NCBI GenBank assembly: GCA_936440205.1
Contig: OW387150.1
Location: 33,713,795 to 33,777,794, forward strand
DNA from: Lepidonotus clava
Lineage: Eukaryota > Annelida > Polychaeta > Phyllodocida > Polynoidae
Direction of reading: 5' to 3'
DNA: 64,000 nt
The notes beneath the pieces were generated by a model. It had not been told where the DNA came from, ran no database searches, and saw only the letters and a list, made by a program, of their open reading frames with translations. Both the position numbers and the translations under genes were made by a program. This document shows, piece after piece, positions 19,101 through 26,795 of this stretch (the first letter of the stretch is position 1; each line of letters opens with the position of its first letter).

Positions 19101-20361
19101 GCGTCAAAAGACTATGAGCCTTTGGAAGGGGAAAGGCAAAGCCAATAATCCCTAATGACTTGTTAGAAATTTATTATAAACTGAATTTGTTAAAGGTTGG
19201 TGACTTGGTCTTTTGGACCGCTTTAGTCCTATCATTTAGGACCCTGTTGAGATGTTCTAATATTTGTGGTAACTCGCATGCGTTACTTGTTAAAGATGTA
19301 TTTTTCTTTCCGGATGGTGTAATCATAACAGTTAGGTCATCGAAAACCAAACAATCAGGGGAGGCAATAAAGATTTGTATAAAATCAAACCGTAGTTCAG
19401 TGCTGTGTCCTGTTAACTGGCTATCAGAAATAATACGGATTCAATGTCTAAGGTCAAAGGATCACTTATTCAGAATTCCAATTAAAGGGGGGGTTTAAAG
19501 ACATGGACGTAAAGTGGTTCTCTTTGAAATTATCAGAAGCTACTAGGGAATCAGAGTTAGGTGCAGGTTACACCCCACACAGCCTAAGACAGAGTGCAGC
19601 TACTTATATGGCATTGCTATGTTACGATGTATCTCACATCAAAAATAGAGGGGGTTGGAGTTCAAACACTGTTTTCGATTATAAAGATCCAACAACTTCT
19701 CAAATGATGTCCAATGATAGTTCTTTCTCTTATTGCCTACCTTAGTAGGCAGGTTTGGGCAGTTTGGCAGTTATTTGGTATATAAAATGAAGTTTGCCCA
19801 AAATTGCATCTAGTTATCTGTTCGACACGCGTATTATAGTGGTTATAGGCAAGGCCTATCATGGTATAATTAAGTGACGGAGTAAGTTGCTTAGTTATGT
19901 CCTTAGTTACATGACGTCACCAGTGACGTCATCACGCTGTCAACGGCGGTCAACTGCCAGCTTCACGTCGCTGTGGATAATTTTTCACTTTACTACTGTA
20001 TTGTTATTGTTACTATTGCTAATATTTTTATACTATCTGTATTACTTGTACTACTTGTACTTGGCAGTTATTTGGTATATAAAATGAAGTTTGCCCAAAC
20101 CTACATCTAGTTATCTGTTCGATCAGCGTATTATATATGTAATAGTGACTATTCTGCTCCTGGTACAATTACGTCTGAATTCCTCTGACCTTTTACTCTC
20201 TCTGCCTCTTTCAGGGAGACAGTGGTGGCCCCCTGGTGTGCAGGAGTTACTTGGCTGGCCTGGCATCATTCACTACCCAGGGCTGCTACACCAACAAGCC
20301 CTCTGTCTATACACGGGTTTCCTACTACCGAGATTGGATCAAGTCGATGACAGGGGTGTAA
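10083..20361 (+). CDS. secreted S1 serine protease, chymotrypsin/elastase-like, six exons
   Basis: Coding exons are 10083-10173, 10787-10922, 12260-12350, 15795-15960, 16195-16325 and 20215-20361. They join to 762 bases, 253 residues plus stop. All introns are GT-AG and the phases agree. Residues 1 to about 18 form a hydrophobic signal peptide. Mature protein should begin at IIGG (28-31). The triad is His72 (TAAHC), Asp118 (NDIAVIRL) and Ser208 (GDSGGP). Cysteine spacing fits the four conserved disulfides 42-58, 136-201, 168-182 and 191-220 (chymotrypsin numbering). The residue at the position of trypsin Asp189 is Gly202, so a non-tryptic, chymotrypsin- or elastase-like preference is inferred. 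The residue before IIGG is His, not Arg or Lys, so ordinary tryptic activation is unlikely. Product: an extracellular, probably digestive endopeptidase. Introns 2, 3 and 5 are swollen by transposons, yet no coding damage is visible. Confidence 0.92.
10787..10922 (+). CDS. protease exon 2 (His active site)
   Basis: The acceptor TTCTCACAG precedes GTAGGGAGGC. The exon encodes [15 protein letters not shown] through [11 protein letters not shown]. His72 lies in TAAHC, and the paired cysteines of the 42-58 disulfide are both here. The chosen donor GGCGC|GTCAGT leaves two bases that complete an alanine codon with exon 3, giving [13 protein letters not shown]. Confidence 0.88.
11505..11871. mobile_element. 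hAT-like MITE in protease intron 2
   Basis: The left end CAGTGTTGCCAACTTTTTG is matched by the inverted right end GGTTGGCAACACTG. A direct repeat TAAACAT flanks both sides (11498-11504 and 11872-11878; eight bases if the shared terminal G is counted), fitting the 7-8 bp target duplication of hAT elements. The body repeats CACGGA and ATCACGGAC. A separate short repeat (GGGGTAGTTTAACGTCCGGC) sits inside at about 11630-11690. There is no transposase. Confidence 0.8.
12260..12350 (+). CDS. protease exon 3
   Basis: The acceptor is TCTTATAG. The exon encodes [16 protein letters not shown] through YGISQIIR and ends in phase 0 at AGG|GTAGGA. NLTVVMG aligns with the beta strand after the His loop. 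An N-glycosylation sequon would be NLT. Confidence 0.88.
12497..12862. repeat. 366-bp direct repeat, left copy, flanking the Penelope-like element
   Basis: Base for base identical, as far as I can read, to 15144-15509. Only the right copy is followed by the rest of an interspersed repeat also found at 28230-28720. This shows that the duplicated DNA is target intron sequence and not part of the element. Confidence 0.93.
12733..14172 (+). CDS. Penelope-type reverse transcriptase with GIY-YIG endonuclease (C-terminal part)
   Basis: The open frame has 479 codons, but its first 43 or so derive from the duplicated intron DNA, so the ATG at 12733 is not the element's own start. Element sequence begins at 12863. 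Reverse transcriptase motifs follow: [12 protein letters not shown] with ANIF, the catalytic YIDD near residue 110, [10 protein letters not shown] and NLYCKPTDR. After a basic linker, the GIY-YIG domain starts near residue 375 with [18 protein letters not shown], then KKRFQSHF and a late glutamate in [10 protein letters not shown]. Penelope-like enzymes combine this reverse transcriptase, related to telomerase, with this nuclease for target-primed integration. No stop interrupts the motifs present, but the missing N-terminus makes the copy non-autonomous. Confidence 0.88.
   Translation: MQLCLRHNGSKYISIYNHSLIREFQNNFRRNSHSCDVARGVLSNLSLLEMLTQVLTMNNFQFNNTNYLQIGGTAMGTKVAPSYANIFMSDFEDKHIYTYPLQPKIWLRYIDDIFCIWQYGEQELHNFTAHLNKAHQSIKFTAEQSTSQVNFLDTTVSLEGKSLTTNLYCKPTDRNNFLPFNSAHPYHCKKGLPYGQFLRLRRICSKDTDFVSNCAKKAALLTQKGYPDHLLIESFRKAADTNRETLLSQPPRKSMKKEELPFFLTTTYNPINKQLGDQVGKTWDLLDRSASTRHLHSRDFKIGHRKPKCLKDILVRSKLKDPPDARVHNEPNHRKICVTKTCRYCPRINKTGKIKSHVTGKTYFTRQQVDCNSNNMVYAIGCKKCGKQYVGQTKNSVKKRFQSHFHYIMNDPTKTEVSRHFNATGHSRLDDVEIWILQFCKTTRDKPVALQQKLNAEFDWIHRLRSQIPMGLNTIDTGY
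12863..15143 (+). mobile_element. Penelope-like retroelement, 5'-truncated, in protease intron 3
   Basis: This 2281-bp insert carries a reverse transcriptase of the Penelope type followed by a GIY-YIG endonuclease, then about 970 bp of non-coding 3' sequence with an AATAAA at 14535 and a C-then-T tract at 14560-14583. The N-terminal part expected in a complete element is missing, so the copy is 5'-truncated. It lies in the same orientation as the host gene. The perfect flanking duplication and the unbroken reading frame indicate a recent insertion. Confidence 0.88.
14428..14449 (+). ncRNA. possible hammerhead ribozyme core in the Penelope 3' region
   Basis: CTGATGAG is followed by a four-base-pair stem (GGTA/TACC with a two-base loop) and then GAAAC. 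This is the order of the conserved catalytic strand of a hammerhead. Hammerhead ribozymes are known from Penelope-like elements. I could not find a convincing cleavage strand with pairing helices I and III, so this is only a candidate. Confidence 0.3.
15144..15509. repeat. 366-bp direct repeat, right copy
   Basis: Identical to 12497-12862. The sequence continues beyond 15509 into CTCAGCATCCAGGGAATTCC and further, parallel to 28542 onward. The uninterrupted intron repeat therefore runs out of this copy. Confidence 0.93.
15510..15700. repeat. remainder of an old interspersed repeat in intron 3
   Basis: GGGAATTCCCACAATTAAAT and ATGTGCAAGCTTTCCTTTGA correspond, with divergence, to 28550-28710. 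With 12540-12862 it makes up a degenerate repeat rich in GGGAATTCCC motifs. No coding content and no clear ends. Confidence 0.5.
15795..15960 (+). CDS. protease exon 4 (Asp active site)
   Basis: The acceptor TTTTAAG precedes CACAGTGGC. The exon encodes [18 protein letters not shown], with catalytic Asp118, through [12 protein letters not shown], the conserved C136 and GWG block. It ends in phase 1 before GTAGGTTC. It lies just beyond the second copy of the 366-bp direct repeat in intron 3. Confidence 0.9.
16195..16325 (+). CDS. protease exon 5
   Basis: The acceptor TTTGTCTAG opens [20 protein letters not shown] and runs to [14 protein letters not shown], ending in phase 0 at AAT|GTGAGT. It supplies cysteines 168, 182 and 191 and Gly202 at the base of the S1 pocket. 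NNS is a possible N-glycosylation sequon. Confidence 0.9.
16330..16580. repeat. degenerate short tandem repeat in intron 5
   Basis: CAATCTGTA recurs every 30-50 bases (for example near 16352, 16378, 16403 and 16489) with linking CTTGATATGA motifs. The array is heavily diverged and non-coding. Confidence 0.5.
16611..16770 (+). repeat. A1 repeat of the DIRS-type fossil
   Basis: Begins TAGTGGTTATAGGCAAGGCC and matches A2 from 19837. It contains AGTAAGTTGCTTAGTTA and a run ending CTTCACGTC, also seen in A2. Confidence 0.8.
17407..18560 (+). pseudogene. reverse transcriptase/RNase H region of the DIRS-type fossil
   Basis: Recognised from the [12 protein letters not shown] block followed by the NYLDDF active-site block and a downstream RNase H-like region. 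It is part of the fossil element and not functional as it stands. Confidence 0.75.
18860..19745 (+). pseudogene. tyrosine recombinase region of the DIRS-type fossil
   Basis: Recognised from the TLLRCSNI segment and the [10 protein letters not shown] and GGWSS blocks characteristic of DIRS-type tyrosine recombinases. It is part of the fossil element. Confidence 0.75.
19763..19836 (+). repeat. B1 repeat of the DIRS-type fossil
   Basis: Starts TTGGCAGTTATTTGGTATAT and ends GCGTATTATA. It matches B2 with only a few differences. Confidence 0.8.
19837..20060 (+). repeat. A2 repeat of the DIRS-type fossil
   Basis: Starts TAGTGGTTATAGGCAAGGCC and is related to A1. It contains two cAMP-response-element-like TGACGTCA sites near 19912-19930, a possible promoter feature. 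Confidence 0.78.
20061..20136 (+). repeat. B2 repeat of the DIRS-type fossil
   Basis: Matches B1 and ends at GCGTATTATA, the right boundary of the element, about 80 bases before protease exon 6. Confidence 0.78.
20215..20361 (+). CDS. protease exon 6 (Ser active site, C-terminus)
   Basis: The acceptor CTCTTTCAG precedes GGAGACAGTGGTGGCCCC, encoding GDSGGPLVC with catalytic Ser208. The exon continues through [20 protein letters not shown] to the C-terminal DWIKSMTGV and TAA. Thr and Ser occur at the positions equivalent to 216 and 226, consistent with a non-tryptic pocket. Confidence 0.92.
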   Translation, partial: GDSGGPLVCRSYLAGLASFTTQGCYTNKPSVYTRVSYYRDWIKSMTGV

Positions 20362-20467
20362 ACCATGTACAGAGACCTCAGCTGCAGCCCGACTCAGCTG
20401 GATGGGCTTTGGGGGTTAATATCATTATGACCTTGACAGAAATCCTTGTCATTTCTGCTGTTGTTAC

Positions 20468-20473
20468 AATAAA
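20468..20473 (+). terminator. polyadenylation signal of the protease gene
   Basis: AATAAA lies 107 bases after the stop codon and is followed by a T-rich, TGT-containing stretch near 20486-20515, as expected for a cleavage and polyadenylation site. Confidence 0.7.
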
Positions 20474-20832
20474 ATTGCATTTGAATGTCTTGTTTATTCA
20501 AATTTCCTCTTTTTGCTATAATAACTTACATAATCAGTCCCGTGGTCTGCGATGGTTCTTTAGTGGAGCTAATTTTAGGCACTCCTCTTGGGGACAGGCG
20601 TCCAGGTGTGCGGGGAGCGGGCAGATCCAACAGAATATCAATTAGCCCGTGCTACCAGGATGGCCGGTCTTTATGGGACGTCCTGTTTTGGCAGGACATA
20701 CAGAGAAATCCTATTTTCCTATGTTAGCCCCAACCTGTTAACTGAACTTGAATAAGATACAATGAAATTGTACATTTATAGACATTTTATTTCCTGTAAG
20801 GTAGATATACTGATATATCAATACTTCTAAGG
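20474..20832. other. 3' flank of the protease gene, nothing recognised
   Basis: Contains GCGTCCAGGTGTGCGGGG and short open frames without domains. No further exon is seen. Confidence 0.4.
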
Positions 20833-20996
20833 GGCCTTCCATTAAGTATGTATGCATCAATTGCAAGGGGGAAAGGGGTCTGAGATTTTTGAAAATGTGT
20901 GCACATTTTAGTACAAAACCAATACTTATTTTTGCCCAAGGGTGGATGGGGGGTCTGAGATTTTTGAAAATGTGCCTACGTACTAAATGGAAGGCC
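20833..20996. mobile_element. MITE with GGCCTTCCATTAAGTA ends, copy 2
   Basis: The left end GGCCTTCCATTAAGTATGTA is inverted at the right as TACTAAATGGAAGGCC. The internal motif GGTCTGAGATTTTTGAAAAT occurs twice and once in the copy at 51134. Confidence 0.8.
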
Positions 20997-21611
20997 ACTA
21001 AGATATGCAGTCCCGCTCACATGAGAAGTGTATGGCTTATCTCAATGACAATTTAATGTGTTTATTTGCCTATTCAATAGGTTACATATATCAAACCCTT
21101 ATATTGTAGATGATCTGCACGATGGATGCTTGGCAAATGTGTAATTTTCATTATTCATTCACTTGCAAATTGCAAAAGGCAAGGTTTCCTCACGATCAGA
21201 TGTAGTTGCAAAAATAAAATCTTCCATGTTGGAAAGGAGATTCGTCCATCCAGATATTCAGCTTATTTCAACTTGCTTGGCAAGAGATGGATCTTTTCCC
21301 AAAATAGCAATTCTATTTAACAAATGACCTATGCTTTTTGCATTGTATACTTAACCCTATGTTATTCGTAGTTCTGTAAGGTTTTCCTTATGAGTGCAGA
21401 TTTTTCTATATCACTATGGTGACAATTATGATAATACCACCTAAAAATTCTAGCCCACTAAATGTCAAAAATGTGATGGCAGGGTCTGGGAAAATGTCCA
21501 GCAGTTTCCCTGCAAGCAGAGAAGTTTTGAAAATTATGAAGAAACAAGATCAAGTATGCTGGGTTCTAAAGAACCCAAAAGCTCCATCTTATCCTCCTTG
21601 TTAAATAACTG
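20997..21611. other. no recognised feature
   Basis: AT-rich non-coding DNA. Nothing specific is seen. Confidence 0.4.
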
Positions 21612-21702
21612 AAAGGGAGAGAGAGGAGGGAAGGAGGGAGGGAGGAAGGGGGGAGGGAGGGAGGGAGACAGAGAGACAGAGAGACAGAGAGAGACAGAGA
21701 TT
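21612..21702. repeat. purine simple repeat (GGGA and GACAGA)n
   Basis: A run of GGGAGGGAGGGA-type units passes into GAGACAGAGAGACAGAGA. All purine except for interspersed C. Confidence 0.9.
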
Positions 21703-21752
21703 TATCGGAGTATCGGGGTTATTGACTGGACAGTTACGGTGAAAAACAACAC

Positions 21753-22056
21753 CAGGCCTGCCAACATTTCAGCAGCCCTGACAAATGCCAAAAGTGATCA
21801 CGAAAATCAGGACATTTTCACCAAAATAAGGACAGCCTTATAATGTGCTTAGATATGTATTTTGGATCTTATATTTGGCATGATAAAAGTAATGAAATAA
21901 CAAATCACATAGAATTATGTAGAAACCTGTTTTCTTAAGAAATTCAATACGCTGTAACTGGCCTGATAAGGACATTTTCACACCTGATAAGGACAATAAG
22001 GACAAGGGTAGAAAATAAGGACTGTCCTTTTCAAAACAGGACAGTTGGCAGCCCTG
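21753..22056. mobile_element. hAT-like MITE with CAGGCCTGCCAAC ends
   Basis: The left end CAGGCCTGCCAACATTTC is matched by the inverted right end GTTGGCAGCCCTG. CAACAC occurs directly on both outer sides, consistent with a target duplication. AAGGACA motifs recur inside. It resembles the intron-2 MITE in end type but not in body. Confidence 0.7.
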
Positions 22057-23688
22057 CAACACTCATCAATTGGGACAGTATATCGTAATGATGTCATCCG
22101 ATCAATCTCCAATCATGATTTGGTCAATAAATGATTTTCCAGACCACGCCACCTAGCGTGGGATTTAGGCCATGAACTGTCACCCAGACAAGCTTGGAGT
22201 TTTTCCCTCTTTGAGCCTTTGTAAATTGCTAATTTTACACCACGTATAACCTTTGATGTATACACAGTTGCGCAATTCTGTTTATATATATTGATAGCCC
22301 TAATCTTTGTCTTTTTTATGATATATGTGTCATCTATGTGCATGTATGGTATATATTTTAAAATAATTTTTCAATAATAAAAGTTTCTAGCCAATCAGAG
22401 GCCCCCAACCCGTCCTTATCAGCATTACATAACAGGTGTGGATCACCACTGCCCGGTGGTCACCATGGCGACACTCAGACAAACAAAGCCACTGGACCAT
22501 GACAGCCAGGTCTGGAAAAGACTCTATATGAAAAATGTTCAAATCCCATAGAGATCCTATGCTAAAACCTACACTCTCCGAATGATCATATCCCCCTAGC
22601 GAGAGACTGAGGAACCAACAGATTTTCAATATGGCCGCCCCCAGTGGAGGAAGGGGGTATCCCTGACCTAGTTACAGTCTATTTTAAGCATATTATTATG
22701 ACATCATCTCGTCACTCTTCAGGTAAGACCTTTTTTATGCAAATTTCTACACTCTCAAGGCATTCTCTATGAGAAAACGATCACTCTCCGACCAGGTTCA
22801 CAATACCACTGATATGCACAGTGTCCACCCCTCCACTGGTTACCAGCGACCTCTGCTATCTCCCTACAGATATTTTCGCTGGTTCCAGCAGTTTGGGAAA
22901 ACCTATGACTCTGATTTATCGGACTATCGACGTTATCGACTGGACGAAAACGGAGAATAAATGTTCCATTCATTGTTCATATTCACAAAAACAAAAAACA
23001 AAAATAGTTTTCTTCTTTAATACATTGCTCACTGTTACTTTTCCCTTTATCTAAAAACAAACACTGCGCAAAAATAGAAAACGTGGTCATGCATATCAGT
23101 ACCTGAGGTTTTGAGGCCTAGTAGATGCCCGAGACCTATGGCAAAGGACAGGTAGCCAATACCTGTAGCCAGGTTCCGTTTACTGCCAACTAGACCAACC
23201 CTTCAAGCAAATGTAGGGTGCTGCACCACAGACAAGAACCAAACACTTATAAAACAAGGTAATGAAGTAATTATTTACATAGTTAAAATGTATGTATCAT
23301 ATTTTAGACTATTAGCAACTCAGCAACTTCCTGCCAATGTGTAATCTATTTTTGTCTATTTCAGCTGGTGTCAGGAAGCCTTCAAAGGCCATGTCCTATC
23401 CGAGTTTGCCCATAGCGTTTGCATAACTGGATAGGAGATTGGTGTAGGTACCATGACTTTAAAATGGACTAATTTTTTTGTAAATATCCTGTGCGGTGCC
23501 TATACCACACAGGCTCAAAAACATTTGTGAACAGTGAATGCTTCAACTCTACAGCCAGACCCATTATAAAAGCCACGTCCCAGTTGCGACACGTTGATTT
23601 GTTTCGTCACTGTATTATGCAAGGGTCTACTAGCTAAGGATGGAGGTACCTCAGGTCTTTAGACTGAAAACAACAGGATCACTAACTC
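22057..23688. other. no recognised feature
   Basis: Mixed non-coding DNA. Short open frames (for example 22769-22960) have no recognisable domain. The stretch TTATCGGACTATCGACGTTA near 22917 echoes TTATCGGAGTATCGGGGTTA near 21703, suggesting an undefined repeat. Confidence 0.35.
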
Positions 23689-24040
23689 AAGCCTGGTCCC
23701 CACTTGGGCGATTAGATTTTCTTAGTCACCCAGCAACTAACTAGACACTGGTGTGATAACGTGTGGTGACTAAACCACTATTTCATTTCTGGCAAAATAT
23801 TTGACATGTTTAATATTTCCCACTCCTCGCCAGCGATTAGTGCAGTCAATTGCCAGCCTAGGCGACTAAAGTGACCTATAATCGCTAGCCGTTTGATGGC
23901 AAGAGTGTCCCAACTTGGGGATTGAAATTTTTTTCCACCAGTGACTAACCATTAGTCTGGTGACTAGTAACTAGTCATCTTAATTGCCAGGTGACTAAAG
24001 TTAGTCACTGGTGTTAGTCGCCCAAGTGCGGATGCAGCTT
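23689..24040. mobile_element. MITE of the CCTGGTCCCCACTTGGGCGA family, copy A
   Basis: The left end AAGCCTGGTCCCCACTTGGG is matched by the inverted right end, which reads CGCACTTGGGCGACTA on the reverse strand. The body is made of repeated CTAACTAG, TAGTCACC and GGTGACTAA motifs in both orientations, so it can fold extensively. Confidence 0.75.
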
Positions 24041-24344
24041 CAGCAGTAGCCCTTGGCCACTGTGTAAGCAACGTGAAGACATCCATTAACTAACAACAAA
24101 TAATATCTTTATTCAAAACGTGCCTGCTCTGCAAAAAGCTACCACTAGAATTATTCCCTTTGAAATGTTCATCTTGGGCTGAAAATGTTACGTTTTATTT
24201 AGACCTAAATGCCTTTTATCATATAACCATTTCAATAATTAAAGTTAGCAGCATCAACCAACATCAAAAACCTCCCCTGTAGTGAGACACTGCTTTGTTC
24301 TGTTGCCGTTGTACGAATCATTATGAGATGGGCCACATGGGAGT
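24041..24344. other. no recognised feature
   Basis: About 300 bp of AT-rich spacer between related MITE copies. Confidence 0.35.
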
Positions 24345-24887
24345 AAAGCCATGTATGCACGGGGTGACGAAACCACATTAAATTTGTCACCAGGCAATGA
24401 ACTTAACCCTTTTAATCAATAGCGATTAGTGGGTAATTAAAGCCTTGGTCGCTGTGATAGGAAAAGGTTAACACTCCTTGCTCGGCAGCATACCTATATT
24501 GCCAGTATGTTATTCACCTTGTGGAGACACTTCTTTAAGCCGCAAAGCCAGCAACTAACTTTAGTCACCTGGCAATTAAGAAATTAGTATGTCGTTGGAT
24601 GACTAGTTAGTCACTGGTGAAAAACAAAAATCCCAAATTGGGACACTCTTGACATCAAATTGCCGGTGAGTAGAGGTCACTTTAGTCACCTACCCTGGCA
24701 ATTAACTACACTAATTGCCAACAATGAGTGGGAAAAATTTAACATGTCAGAAACTAAAGAATGTTTTGTCAGAAAACCATGGGGACTAGTGGTTTAGTTG
24801 CTAGACATCACAGCTCCACTGTTTAGTATATCGCTGGGTGACTAATTATCTCTAGTCACTGGCAATTAGACTAAATTTAGTTACCCT
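24345..24887. mobile_element. MITE of the same family in inverted, rearranged form, copy C
   Basis: Motifs of copies A and B occur here in reverse order and orientation: TCACTGGTGA, GGGACACTCTTGACATCAAA and GTGGGAAAAATTTAACATGT. An embedded segment near 24410-24500 with GGTTAACACT resembles the small palindrome at 52691-52800. The ends are less clear than in A and B. Confidence 0.55.
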
Positions 24888-25268
24888 AAAGCCTGGTCCC
24901 CACCTGGGTGATTAGGTTTTCTTAGTTGCTGGCAACTAAGGTAGTTAGTCACCTGGTGACTAACTAGACATTAGTGCTGTGATATCTGGCGACTAACTCA
25001 CTGGTCGCCAGGATTTTCTAGCAAAATATTTGACATGTTCAACAATATTTCCCACTCGTTGCCGGCAATTAGTAGACGTAATTGCTGGCTATGTGACTAA
25101 ATAGACCTTTTAATCACCGTCAGTTTGGTGGCAAGAGCATCTCAACTTTAAGATTAACCTATTTTTTCACAGCCACTAACTAGTCACCCAACAACACACT
25201 AATTTCTTAATTGCAGGGCAACTAACAGTACTCGCCAGCATTAGTCGCCCAAGTGGGAATGCAGCTTT
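24888..25268. mobile_element. MITE of the CCTGGTCCCCACTTGGGCGA family, copy B
   Basis: The left end AAAGCCTGGTCCCCACCTGG pairs with the right end, which reads AAAGCTGCATTCCCACTTGG on the reverse strand. It matches copy A through most of its body. Confidence 0.75.
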
Positions 25269-26572
25269 ATAGTGTCGTGCCTCCCTCTCGGACCATGTGT
25301 AGTTTGTCTGATAGGAGGTGTTGGTCCTTTATAGATGAGAGCCTACTGTTTCTTTAACACAGCCACAGCCCTGACAGTTGTAATTACAGCCCAGCACATA
25401 CGCTCCGTTACAGCAGGGCCAGGGTTCCTGAATAATACACATTGTCGACATGCCTTAACGGTCCAACAGATAAATTGTTGAATCATTCATCTTGAAACTT
25501 TACTCTTCTTAAAAGTACTAGATGCTGTCTGGCTTGATTTTGAATAGCCAACAACATATCTTAAATAACTCTTGACAGCAAAGGTTATGTCATAAACAAC
25601 ATAATTATATCAATCAACAGTTTTGCTTGCACCATTTGTGAACAAAGTTATTCCATAATAAAGAAAAACGCTCTTTACCATTAATTTTGTTGGGAAAAAA
25701 TTACATTAATATTTTTCCCCACAGCAAAAGAAACTACCAACAATATCCCTATCAATTTCGGTAGATATTTCAATATTGACCATTTCTAAGAAAAGTTACA
25801 ATATAAAACGTTGAAAAATACAGGGGTGCAACTACTTTAGAACAACGCAAATTTGTCCTCATGTCACTTAAAGAGAAGGAAGAATGGTTAATTATGTCCC
25901 TCTTATTAATGTAATAATTTCTGTTTGATATTAAAACTCCCAAATTGCACATAATAACAATCAGTTGTTTGTTCTCTGATAATCCACCAGGTGGTATCTA
26001 GGTGAATAGCATCAAAATAGATTTAATATAAAAGTATAAGTATGTACAAAACAACAAGGGGAAGTCAATTTAAACTTTCATTCAACAGGTGCAAAATCAT
26101 GGAGTTGGCTAATAGGAATAGAGTGCATCATGTATTGAGAAAATCAAAACTGCAAATCATTAAAAATGTATCCGCAGGCTCTGCAGAATGAAAAGACTCT
26201 GATCAAAATCATAGACTGTTTTCTTCAATTTCACTTTGAAAAGAATCCAGACATGTTGGTTATTAAGCACATACTGAATAACTACGAATGCAATTTAACT
26301 TTATTCAGTTGTCGGTGGAGGTTTCATGATGTTTTTTTTCTGTTTCATCTTTGGTATTACAAATCTGTTAAAATATTCAATCTATAAACTCAAACTATAA
26401 GCTCAAGAAATTGTTTACATCAATATTGGTGTGCGTGAAATCCATGTGTCAAGGTCACAATATCATTGTTTACTCACCGTTGCAGCTGGGAAATGTCCAG
26501 TATAACAATATGTTGATACAAAATAAAAGCCACACATGAAACACACATGTACGTGTTTCAGTGTTATTGATA
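25269..26572. other. no recognised feature
   Basis: AT-rich non-coding DNA. No supported gene. Confidence 0.4.
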
Positions 26573-26574
26573 CA

Positions 26575-26670
26575 CAGCCCAGGCAAGCAGCGATGTAACT
26601 ACTATGTGACCGTACTTTTCTGATCAGTCTGTTGCCAGCTCTATTTTCATGTAACAGTTACAACTCTCTA
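26575..26670 (+). mobile_element. partial copy of the CCCAGGCGAGCAG-ended MITE
   Basis: CCCAGGCAAGCAGCGATGTA, ACCGTACTTTTCTGATCAGT and TGTAACAGTTACAAC match the outer end of the MITE at 34378-34729. I could not identify the other end, so this may be a fragment. Confidence 0.6.
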
Positions 26671-26795
26671 CACTATGGACTATATTATTCATTTTAATTG
26701 GTTTCATCCTCAACTATGATTAAATCCTGATATTTTCATAATTTATATAGGTCTCTATTCAATTTTTAAGTATTTCTGAATTCTTATTTTCTCAA

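Larger units (their letters stand above)
16611..20136 (+). mobile_element. DIRS-superfamily (Ngaro/PAT-like) tyrosine-recombinase retroelement, fossil, in protease intron 5
   Basis: The ends have the split direct repeat order A1, coding, B1, A2, B2 that defines Ngaro/PAT-type members of the DIRS group. A1 is about 16611-16770, B1 about 19763-19836, A2 about 19837-20060 and B2 about 20061-20136. The body holds, in order, a gag-like basic/serine-rich region, a reverse transcriptase with RNase H region, and a tyrosine recombinase. The copy is broken, with several breaks in the coding body. Divergence between A1 and A2 of very roughly 10-15 percent by eye suggests a moderately old insertion. It lies in the same orientation as the host gene. 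Confidence 0.85.
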
